Positions 57,188-64,000 of a DNA stretch of 64,000 nt are shown piece after piece. This DNA comes from Candidatus Merdiplasma excrementigallinarum (GTDB taxonomy: Bacteria; Bacillota; Clostridia; Lachnospirales; Lachnospiraceae), in NCBI GenBank assembly GCA_018713435.1, contig DVOS01000022.1, positions 1 to 64,000 of the forward strand. The letters are read 5' to 3'. The notes under the pieces are model-generated. The model ran no database searches, was not told where the DNA came from, and saw only the letters and a list, made by a program, of their open reading frames with translations. Each line of letters opens with the position of its first letter. Position 1 is the first letter of the stretch. The translations under genes were made by a program, and so were the position numbers.

Positions 57188-60100
57188 TTAATTTCCTCCC
57201 TGCGTTCTGCGCTCTGCTATTTTCACATTCTCTCTTCCAAAGGCCTCCCGGAGCATTCCCAGCAGTTCTCCCGAAGCGTCCACGCTGTAGCGGGCTCCCA
57301 GGCGTTTCACCGCCTTTGGATTTCTCACATAGATCACCAGCTGATCATTCCCGTCGCTGCCGGCAATCATCTGATACAGCCTCTGCTCCTGCTTCGCGAA
57401 CTCCTCCTTTGTCTCAAACTGGATCCACACATCCCGGGGGATTTCCCCGAACGGCAAAATCCGCTCGCAGATCAACTTGCTGGGCTTGTCGTCCTCCGCG
57501 GAAACTCTCCCCTGTACAAATACTTTGGCGTCCTCATTGATCAGATGATGATACCGCTCATAGTCCCTGGGAAATACCAGCACCTCCACAGTCCCCAGCA
57601 GATCCTCCAGCTGGAAAAAAGCCATGGTCTTATTGGTCTTGGTATACTTCACCGTTTTTCCCTCAATGATGCCTCCGATGGTGGCTTTCACCCCGTCCGA
57701 AATTTTGGAACGTCCCAGCTCTTCATCCAGGGCGAAATCCGAGGACACCGATGTGATATGGTTCCGCCACAGGCTTTCATATTCCTCCAGAGGGTGGCCG
57801 CTGGCGTAGATGCCCAGCACTTCTTTTTCAAAGGCAAGCAGCTGTCCTTTTTCATACTCGCCCACGTCCGGCATCTGAATCGTATATTCTTTCTTTTCTT
57901 CTTCCCCCATCAGGTCAAACAGAGACATCTGGCCGCTGACGGCCGCCTTTCTCTCCTGGGCCACGCTGTCCATCACCAGCACGTAAACCATCATAAGCTG
58001 TTTCCGGGTTCCCCCCAGACTGTCCAGGGCGCCGGCCTTGATAAAGCTCTCCACCGTCCGCTTATTTACTTCCTTTCCGGAAAGCCTCTCCGCAAAGTTC
58101 CGCAGATCCGTAAACCGGCCGCCTTTTTTGCGCTCCTCCAGGATCGCCTCGATCACCGGCCTGCCCACGCTCTTGATAGCGGACAGTCCATAGCGGATTT
58201 CCCCGTTTTTCACCGAAAAACCGCTCTCTCCCTCGTTAATGTCCGGGGGCAGGATTTTGATCCCCATCTGGCGGCAGCTCATAATATACTCCGCCACCTT
58301 TCCCGGGTTATCAATCACGGAAGTCATCAGAGCCGCCATATACTCCACCGGATAGTAATACTTCAGCCAGGCGGTCTGATAAGCCACCACCGCGTAGGCC
58401 GCCGCATGGGACTTATTGAAAGCGTACCGGGCAAAATCGGTCATCTCATCAAAAATCTTGTTGGCCACAGCCTCGCTGATTCCGTTGGCAATGCACCCGG
58501 GAACCCCTTCCGCTTGATTTCCGTAAACAAAATTCTGGCGCTCCTTCGCCATCACCTCCGCCTTTTTCTTGCTCATGGCCCGGCGCACCAGGTCGCTTCG
58601 CCCCAGAGTGTAGCCGCCCAGTTCCCGCACAATCTGCATCACCTGCTCCTGGTAGACAATGCAGCCGTAGGTGGGCTCCAGAATCGGCTCCAGCTGGGGA
58701 CAGTCATAGGTAATGGTTTCCGGATGGTTCTTCCCCCGGATATACTGAGGGATAAAGTCCATGGGGCCCGGCCGGTACAGGGAAATACCCGCGATCACAT
58801 CCTCCAGGCTCTGGGGCTTCAGTTCCTTCATGAAGCTTTTCATTCCCGCGCTCTCCAGCTGAAAAACTCCGTCGGTCTTTCCTGTTCCCAGAGAAGCCAG
58901 AACCGCTTTATCATCATAATCTATCTGATCCAGGTCGATTGTTTTTCCGCTGCTACGCTCCGCCATGCGGGCCGCGTTCTGAAGCACGGTCAGGGTCCGC
59001 AGTCCCAGAAAGTCCATTTTCAGAAGGCCCAGCTCCTCCAGCGTCGTCATGGTAAACTGGGTGATAATGGTGCCGTCGGAAGCCCTGGCCAGAGGCACGT
59101 ATTCGTCCACCGATTTCTGGCTGATCACCACACCGGCGGCGTGCATGGAAGTATGCCGGGGCAGCCCCTCCAGGCGCTTCGCCATATCGATCAGGGTTTT
59201 AATCTGCTCATCCGTCTCATACATGGTCCGCAGCTCCTGGCTCATTTCCAGGGCCCGGTCAATGGTAATATTCAGTTCATTGGGCACCATTTTGGCGATG
59301 GTATCGCACAGTGCGTAGGGCAGATCCATCACCCGTCCCACGTCCCGGATCACGCCCCGGGCTGCCAGGGTACCGAAGGTAACAATCTGAACCACCCGGT
59401 CTTTTCCGTATTTTTCCACCACATAGTCAATCACTTCCTGCCGGCGTTCAAAGCAGAAGTCCACGTCAATATCCGGCATGGATACCCGCTCCGGGTTCAG
59501 GAACCGCTCAAACAGCAGGTTGTACCGAATCGGATCCAGTTTGGTAATGCCCAGCGTATAGGCCACCAGGCTGCCGGCCGCCGACCCTCTTCCGGGTCCC
59601 ACCATAATATCATGCTCCCTGGCATAGCGGATAAAATCCCATACAATCAGGAAATAATCCACATATCCCATGGTTTTAATCACGCCCAGCTCATACTCCA
59701 GCCGGTCCGTCAGTTCCTTTGTCACCTGACTGTACCGCATTTCCAGCCCCTGCCGGCAAAGCCGGTTCAGGTATTCCCAGGCCGTATATCCTTCCGGCAC
59801 ATCGAACCGGGGCAGTTTTGTCACTCCAAACTCGATATCCACATGGCATCTTTCCGCTATTTTGTGGGTGTTTTCCAGGGCCTGGGGCGCATAGGGAAAC
59901 AGCTGGGCCATCTCCTGAGGCGTTTTCACATAATACTGGCCCCCTTCGTAGCGCATCCGGTCCTCGTCCGCCAGCTTTTTTCCGGTCTGGAGGCAGAGGA
60001 GAATATCGTGGGCCCCGGCATCTTCCGCATAGGTATAGTGAACGTCGTTGGTGGCCACCAGCTCAATGTTAAGCTCCCGGCTCATGCGCAGAAGCTGCTG

Positions 60101-60667
60101 GTTCACCATTTTCTGTTCCGGTATCCCATGATCCTGCAGCTCCAGAAAGAAATTTCCTTTCCCGAAAATTTCCTCATAGCGCAGGGCCGCCTCTCTGGCG
60201 TCCTCATAGAATCCCCGGGCCAGGTTCCGCTGTACCTCACCCGCCAGACAGGCGCTCAGGGCAATCAGCCCCTCATGGTATTCCCGCAGTACCTCCAGAT
60301 CCACCCGGGGCTTGTAGTAGAAGCCCTCCACGAATCCTTTGGACACGATTTTCATCAGATTGGCATACCCCTGATTATTTTCCGCCAGCAGCACCAGATG
60401 ATAGTACCGGTCATCGGAAGTCCCTTTCCCCGCCTCTCTGTCAAACCGGGAGCCGGGAGCCACATAGATCTCACACCCTAAAATGGGATTGATCCCCGCC
60501 GCTTTGGCTGCCCGGTAAAAATCAATCACGCCGTACATCACGCCGTGGTCGGTAATGGCCGCGCTGTCCATCCCCAGCTCCTTCACTCGGGCTACATATT
60601 CTTTGATTTTATTGGATCCGTCCAGGAGGCTGTACTCCGTATGGACGTGCAGATGTGTAAAATTCAC
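57188..60667 (-). CDS. dnaE: DNA polymerase III alpha subunit
   Basis: A 1159-residue replicative polymerase of the DnaE type. N-terminal PHP domain (HLHVHTEYSLLDGSNKI; AITDHGVMYG), polymerase palm with GPGRGSAAGSLVAY and MPDIDVDFCFERR (catalytic aspartates), the fingers, tandem HhH and a C-terminal OB fold (KTNKTMAFFQLEDLLG). In Firmicutes it works beside PolC, mainly in primer extension on the lagging strand. GTG start with GGAGG 6 bases upstream. It follows the CPBP gene by 25 bases. Confidence 0.97.
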   Translation of the reverse strand: MNFTHLHVHTEYSLLDGSNKIKEYVARVKELGMDSAAITDHGVMYGVIDFYRAAKAAGINPILGCEIYVAPGSRFDREAGKGTSDDRYYHLVLLAENNQGYANLMKIVSKGFVEGFYYKPRVDLEVLREYHEGLIALSACLAGEVQRNLARGFYEDAREAALRYEEIFGKGNFFLELQDHGIPEQKMVNQQLLRMSRELNIELVATNDVHYTYAEDAGAHDILLCLQTGKKLADEDRMRYEGGQYYVKTPQEMAQLFPYAPQALENTHKIAERCHVDIEFGVTKLPRFDVPEGYTAWEYLNRLCRQGLEMRYSQVTKELTDRLEYELGVIKTMGYVDYFLIVWDFIRYAREHDIMVGPGRGSAAGSLVAYTLGITKLDPIRYNLLFERFLNPERVSMPDIDVDFCFERRQEVIDYVVEKYGKDRVVQIVTFGTLAARGVIRDVGRVMDLPYALCDTIAKMVPNELNITIDRALEMSQELRTMYETDEQIKTLIDMAKRLEGLPRHTSMHAAGVVISQKSVDEYVPLARASDGTIITQFTMTTLEELGLLKMDFLGLRTLTVLQNAARMAERSSGKTIDLDQIDYDDKAVLASLGTGKTDGVFQLESAGMKSFMKELKPQSLEDVIAGISLYRPGPMDFIPQYIRGKNHPETITYDCPQLEPILEPTYGCIVYQEQVMQIVRELGGYTLGRSDLVRRAMSKKKAEVMAKERQNFVYGNQAEGVPGCIANGISEAVANKIFDEMTDFARYAFNKSHAAAYAVVAYQTAWLKYYYPVEYMAALMTSVIDNPGKVAEYIMSCRQMGIKILPPDINEGESGFSVKNGEIRYGLSAIKSVGRPVIEAILEERKKGGRFTDLRNFAERLSGKEVNKRTVESFIKAGALDSLGGTRKQLMMVYVLVMDSVAQERKAAVSGQMSLFDLMGEEEKKEYTIQMPDVGEYEKGQLLAFEKEVLGIYASGHPLEEYESLWRNHITSVSSDFALDEELGRSKISDGVKATIGGIIEGKTVKYTKTNKTMAFFQLEDLLGTVEVLVFPRDYERYHHLINEDAKVFVQGRVSAEDDKPSKLICERILPFGEIPRDVWIQFETKEEFAKQEQRLYQMIAGSDGNDQLVIYVRNPKAVKRLGARYSVDASGELLGMLREAFGRENVKIAERRTQGGN

Positions 60668-60692
60668 TCTGATCCTCCCTCTTCTTTGTATC

Positions 60693-61673
60693 TTACAGTA
60701 TAAATTCCAGAACTGTCATGTATCCTATGCAGATGACTATGGCGATGAACAGGCAGGGGGTAAAAATCCGCCTCTTTTTCGGCTGCAAAACAACTTCCGG
60801 AATGTCCATCTCCTCCTCTGCTGCCGCTCCCCGGAATACCTGTTTCATATGCTCCCATCTGCCGCTGTGTCCGGCAAGCCAGCGTATCACCAGAAACGCC
60901 AGCGTTCCAAAACCGGCAGCCAGAATCGTATAAAACACATAGCTCATCACCATGGCGCCTCTGGAGATAAACTGCGCCATGGCCTCCATCTCCTCTGTCA
61001 TCTGAGGCAGCTCCTGGGTCAGTTCCGTACTCAGTTCTATCCGGGAAGCCAGTTCCAGGGCCAGCACGCTGCTGGAATTAATCACCATATGCACCAGCAT
61101 GGAAGAAAAAAGACTGCCTGTAGCTTCCACCACAAGAGCCATGATCGTCCCCACTATAAACGCGTAGCAGAACTGATTCAGGTTCAGATGAATCAGGCCG
61201 AAGCAAAGTCCGGAGCAGAGCGCCGCTTTGAGAATCCCGGCCCGCCGGTACCCGTGGAAAAAAACGCCCCGGAACATAAATTCCTCCGAAAGCGCCGGAA
61301 GCAGCGCCATATAAATAAAGTTCATGCCCAGAGAAGCCGTCTGAACCTCTGAAAAAGCAGAGGACACATAATTCGTGACAAACAGCATGGAAATCAGATT
61401 AATCCACGTTACCACCGGCAGCAGCAGTACGCCCAAAAGCAGCACCATCAGAACTTCCGATACACCGAGCCACCGAATCTGCAGTTCTCCCAGCATTTCT
61501 CCTTTCCCCAGAGCCAGATAAATCAAAACCGGCAGCAGAAAAATCAGCTGACTCACCGCCAGGCTCTGATACAGATCCAGCATCAGAAAAAAATCCTGCA
61601 GCACAATCGGACTGATTACTGACAGCAGAATCATGGCCAGAAACAGTCTGTTAACACCTTTCGATCTGTTCAT
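60693..61673 (-). CDS. CPBP-family intramembrane metalloprotease
   Basis: A 326-residue protein with about eight membrane segments. The family motifs are LPALSEEFMFRGVFFHGYRR (EExxxR) and FGLIHLNLNQFCYAFIVG (HxxxN-type). CPBP proteins are Rce1-type proteases linked to prenyl processing, bacteriocin self-immunity or signalling; the substrate is unknown. AAGGAAG lies 12 bases before the ATG. Upstream (61674-61846) there is a TATGAT and a TACGT ... ACGTA inverted repeat at 61724-61740 but no other gene. Confidence 0.9.
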   Translation of the reverse strand: MNRSKGVNRLFLAMILLSVISPIVLQDFFLMLDLYQSLAVSQLIFLLPVLIYLALGKGEMLGELQIRWLGVSEVLMVLLLGVLLLPVVTWINLISMLFVTNYVSSAFSEVQTASLGMNFIYMALLPALSEEFMFRGVFFHGYRRAGILKAALCSGLCFGLIHLNLNQFCYAFIVGTIMALVVEATGSLFSSMLVHMVINSSSVLALELASRIELSTELTQELPQMTEEMEAMAQFISRGAMVMSYVFYTILAAGFGTLAFLVIRWLAGHSGRWEHMKQVFRGAAAEEEMDIPEVVLQPKKRRIFTPCLFIAIVICIGYMTVLEFIL

Positions 61674-61846
61674 GAAGTTAAAACGCTTCCTTTCCCAGAG
61701 CTAGCTCCAGGCCGCTCTGTTTTACGTAATAATCACGTATTCTTATCATATCACTTTTGGGAGATTTTAAAAACAAAAATGTCAAGAAATGAGTATTTTG
61801 TCTGTTGTACTCTTATTGAATATAAGAATTTCTATTATCATTATTA

Positions 61847-61876
61847 TTGCATATATGTGTGGAATTATGTTATAAT
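61847..61876 (+). promoter_or_regulatory. Promoter of the small toxin mRNA
   Basis: TTGCAT (61847-61852), 18 bases, TATAAT (61871-61876). The predicted leader to the ATG at 61944 is about 60 bases and includes GGTTGACC and CTCCTTAACAAGAG. Confidence 0.7.
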
Positions 61877-61943
61877 TTGACCGAGCGCCGTGTTACAGGG
61901 TGGTTGACCTCTATTCTCCTTAACAAGAGTGGGGGTGATGCAT

Positions 61944-62036
61944 ATGAGCAGAAAATCTTTCGATTTTAAAGACCTAATGGCCTTTGGTATGTTCATTCTT
62001 GCATTGCTGACATTCGTATTCACGAATTTAAAGTAA
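61944..62036 (+). CDS. Putative small hydrophobic (holin-like) toxin of a type I system
   Basis: A 30-residue peptide: MSRKSFDFKDLMAFGMFILA, then LLTFVFTNLK. A short polar N-terminus precedes one membrane span, the form of Fst/TxpA-type toxins called putative holin-like toxins in Firmicutes. GGGGGTGATGCAT just before the ATG is a leader I associate with this family. An in-frame ATG at 61938 would add two residues. It has its own promoter and a shared terminator with a convergent antisense RNA. The peptide would depolarise the membrane if translated. Confidence 0.7.
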   Translation: MSRKSFDFKDLMAFGMFILALLTFVFTNLK

Positions 62037-62044
62037 TGTTCTGC

Positions 62045-62096
62045 ACATAGAAACGCCACCCTCATAACTTTGACCAATAGGGTGGCATTTCTATGT
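62045..62096. terminator. Bidirectional terminator shared by toxin mRNA and antisense RNA
   Basis: ACATAGAAA-CGCCACCCT (62045-62062) pairs with AGGGTGGC-ATTTCTATGT (62079-62096) over about 17 positions with one mismatch. Convergent transcripts overlapping at a shared terminator are the layout of par/Fst-type systems. Confidence 0.8.
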
Positions 62097-62145
62097 TCTC
62101 TCTTAAGTCAACCCCTTGTGGGCGGTTGCTCTTTTATTTTTAGAC
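62045..62145 (-). ncRNA. Probable antisense antitoxin RNA
   Basis: A minus-strand promoter, TTGCTT (62180-62175), 17 bases, TATTAT (62157-62152), would start an RNA of about 100 bases ending in the shared terminator. Its first part contains AACCGCCCACAAGGGGTTGA and CTTAAGAG; the latter is nearly complementary to the CTCCTTAA just before the toxin start region, and GTTGAC is repeated in both leaders. Base pairing to the toxin leader and terminator is the expected mode of repression. Confidence 0.6.
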
Positions 62146-62288
62146 ACTATTATAATAGCATAAAAATCTATAAGAAGCAACTTTTCATTAAAGTTATCCT
62201 CCCTGATCAGGAAAAATATGGTATACTGGGAATATGCAAAATCAAAGCCGGCATTTTCAATCCGGCAGAATCTGAGAGGCACGTAAAT

Positions 62289-63695
62289 TTGAGCAGATCT
62301 TATTCCGCAAAAACAAGAAAAAGAATGCCTTCCAGGCTGTATTTACTATGGGCCATGATCAGCATTGAGCTGCTTATGTCCTTTTCGTCCCTGGGATATA
62401 TTCATATTGACCCCATCTCCTTGACCTTTGCCTACATACCGGTTCTTCTGACCGGCTGTCTAATGGGTCCCCGAGAGGCCGCCGCGGTAGGCGCCGTGTT
62501 CGGCCTTGCCTCCATGTGGAAGGCTTCCGCTTTCTATGTGGGCGCGGGAGATGCCGTCTTTTCTCCCTTCATGAGCGGGAAGCCCCTGGCCAGCCTTATC
62601 CTGAGCGTAGGCACCAGAACCCTTTTCGGATTTATAACCGGGCTTCTGTACCAGGGCGCAAAAAAGAGCCGCCATCCTGTGGCGGGAATTCTGGCCGTTT
62701 CCACCGTGGGCCGGGTGATCCATACGTTCCTGGTTTATACCTGCATGGGGCTGTTCTTTCCGGAAAGCGGCAGGAACGCCGCCAGCACGCTGAATGACAT
62801 CCGCCGCTGGGATTTTCTTCTTTTCGCAGTGATTGTGGATGTACTGGCCGTTCTGTGCTACCTGTTTCAGCAGTCCGACCAGGCCCGGGACCTGAAACAT
62901 CGGATCGAAACCGTGGACCATCTTCATTCCCTGGTCATGCAGCATAAAAAACGGATGTCCGGCCTCATTGCGCTGCTGGTCTTTGCCATCGGAAGCGTGG
63001 CCGTCTATTTCACCAACCGCATCGGACAGGTAATGAGCTGGTACGGCATCCATCTGACGGAGGAAACCTCCTACGACCTGGTTCATCTGCAGATCCAGTT
63101 TTTCCTGGGCATTATTTCCCTGGTCTTTCTGGTCCTGCTGGTTATATCCCTGTACCAGAAAAATTATAACTGTCTGTACTATGAAGCCAGACTGGACGGT
63201 CTCACCGGCATTCCGGGAAGAAGCCTGTTTTTCCAGATGGGGGAACAGATGCTGACCAATATGAATTTCTCCGGCCATTCCAAAATGGCAGGCTGTTTTA
63301 TCATTCTGGATCTGGACGATTTTAAGGAAATCAATGACTGCTTCGGCCATCCGGCAGGCGACCAGGTACTGAAAGCCGTGGCGGACCAGCTGAAAAATCT
63401 GTTTGACGCAAACGGCATTCTGGGGCGTCTGGGGGGAGATGAATTTGTGGCTCTGATACACGAACCCTTAAGCCGCACCGAGCTGGAGCAGAAAATTGAA
63501 AGTCTGAAGGAGCATCTGCATCAGCTTCAGACCCGGCAGGAAAAAGTGACCTGCAGCATCGGCGTGATCCCCATCGAAAAGCAGTATTCCATTGATGAGC
63601 TGTACCGCAGCGCCGACCGGCTTCTGTACGAAGCCAAGAAAAAAGGAAAAAACCAGTCCGTGTTCGGCTATCGGTTTGAAGATCACGAACAATAA
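62289..63695 (+). CDS. Diguanylate cyclase with an ECF-transporter-S-component-like membrane domain
   Basis: A 468-residue protein. The N-terminal half (about 12-190) has five to six membrane segments including GYIHIDPISLTFAYIPVLLT and GCLMGPREAAAVGAVFGLAS, a pattern very like the substrate-binding S component of ECF vitamin transporters. Two more spans (about 220-310) follow, then a GGDEF domain (about 320-465) with RLGGDEF intact and LTGIPGR upstream, so it should make cyclic di-GMP. TTG at 62289 is chosen (GAGAGG 9 bases upstream). The longer frame runs back into the toxin/antitoxin terminator. The membrane half may sense a vitamin-like ligand; that is an inference. Confidence 0.8.
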   Translation: MSRSYSAKTRKRMPSRLYLLWAMISIELLMSFSSLGYIHIDPISLTFAYIPVLLTGCLMGPREAAAVGAVFGLASMWKASAFYVGAGDAVFSPFMSGKPLASLILSVGTRTLFGFITGLLYQGAKKSRHPVAGILAVSTVGRVIHTFLVYTCMGLFFPESGRNAASTLNDIRRWDFLLFAVIVDVLAVLCYLFQQSDQARDLKHRIETVDHLHSLVMQHKKRMSGLIALLVFAIGSVAVYFTNRIGQVMSWYGIHLTEETSYDLVHLQIQFFLGIISLVFLVLLVISLYQKNYNCLYYEARLDGLTGIPGRSLFFQMGEQMLTNMNFSGHSKMAGCFIILDLDDFKEINDCFGHPAGDQVLKAVADQLKNLFDANGILGRLGGDEFVALIHEPLSRTELEQKIESLKEHLHQLQTRQEKVTCSIGVIPIEKQYSIDELYRSADRLLYEAKKKGKNQSVFGYRFEDHEQ

Positions 63696-63697
63696 AC

Positions 63698-63791
63698 CGA
63701 GGGTGCTGCAAAATCATGAAATTCATGATGAAGCAGCACCCTCGTTCTGCCATACACGTGAGGGAAAGTTGCCAAAAAGAGTACATATGCT
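63698..63791 (+). repeat. Dispersed hairpin repeat, family B, copy 2
   Basis: A 94-base element with CGAGGGTGCTGC and GCAGCACCCTCG arms around the inner palindrome TCATGAAATTCATGA, then GTGAGGGAAAGTT and AGAGTACATATGCT. It starts 2 bases after the GGDEF stop codon. Relative to copy 1, the stem change T-A to G-C is on both arms. Unlike copy 1 it is not followed by a family A element. Confidence 0.75.
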
Positions 63792-63813
63792 CTGCGCTAT
63801 AGCCTTCTGTCTT

Positions 63814-64000
<187 letters not shown>

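Overview
The window looks like a chromosomal segment of a GC-rich, endospore-forming, low-GC-phylum (Firmicutes) anaerobe, most likely a Lachnospiraceae-type Clostridia. The evidence is gene content and order (pth-mfd, the yabN/yabO/yabP/yabQ/divIC/spoIIE/tilS/hpt/ftsH neighbourhood, a CotS-type kinase, SleB-type hydrolase, DUF4364, DUF1700/PadR), strong AAGGAGG-type ribosome binding sites, frequent TTG/GTG starts and sigma-A promoters with 17-bp spacers. The genus is an inference; no rRNA or tRNA gene was found.

Layout. 1-57 is the edge of an unidentified gene. 245-7411 (minus) is a transport operon joining a propeller/solute-binding fusion protein and two sugar-type ABC permeases to an HlyD-type adaptor and a small MacB-type permease, with no ATPase. 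It faces a two-component system (7654-9670), and the gap holds four CTCTAA half-sites at an exact 11-bp period. 9671-12530 is an accessory patch: an ATPase relic, a cloverleaf-like nest of inverted repeats, a flavodoxin-like protein, an HD protein and a DUF308 protein. 12532-21350 carries a SurA/PrsA-like lipoprotein, mfd, pth, murF and an L,D-transpeptidase. 21440-24777 has a GH13 glycosidase and a PadR/DUF1700 pair. 25222-33022 is the sporulation/division/tRNA block, with a short SpoIIE-like phosphatase behind a Spo0A-type promoter. 33019-42891 holds pgcA, a CotS-like kinase, hisS, cca, a trigger-factor-like lipoprotein, cspA, hflX and a TPR lipoprotein. 43291-45841 is an ECF sigma/anti-sigma operon with two membrane proteins, plus a DUF2007-like gene. 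45895-54581 has two paralogous polysaccharide deacetylases, a radical SAM protein, DUF4364, an oxidoreductase, an SH3/SleB wall protein with Tyr/Asp repeats and an rRNA/tRNA methyltransferase. 54686-61673 has pfkA, a DUF3887 hydrolase, dnaE and a CPBP protease. The right end holds a probable type I toxin-antitoxin locus, an ECF-S-like/GGDEF fusion and the tail of an APH-family phosphotransferase.

Themes. Much of the content is envelope-related (deacetylases, transpeptidase, SleB, MurF, foldase lipoproteins, CPBP, sigma/anti-sigma). Several secreted proteins carry expanded low-complexity Glu/Thr/Ala, Gln/Pro or Tyr/Asp tracts. The most unusual non-coding material is two families of dispersed palindromic repeats: family A at 24849-24970 and 51918-52037, and family B at 52034-52127 and 63698-63791. 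One A and one B copy are fused head-to-tail, and paired base changes preserve their stems. Gene calls rest on recognition of family motifs by eye; no database search was run.
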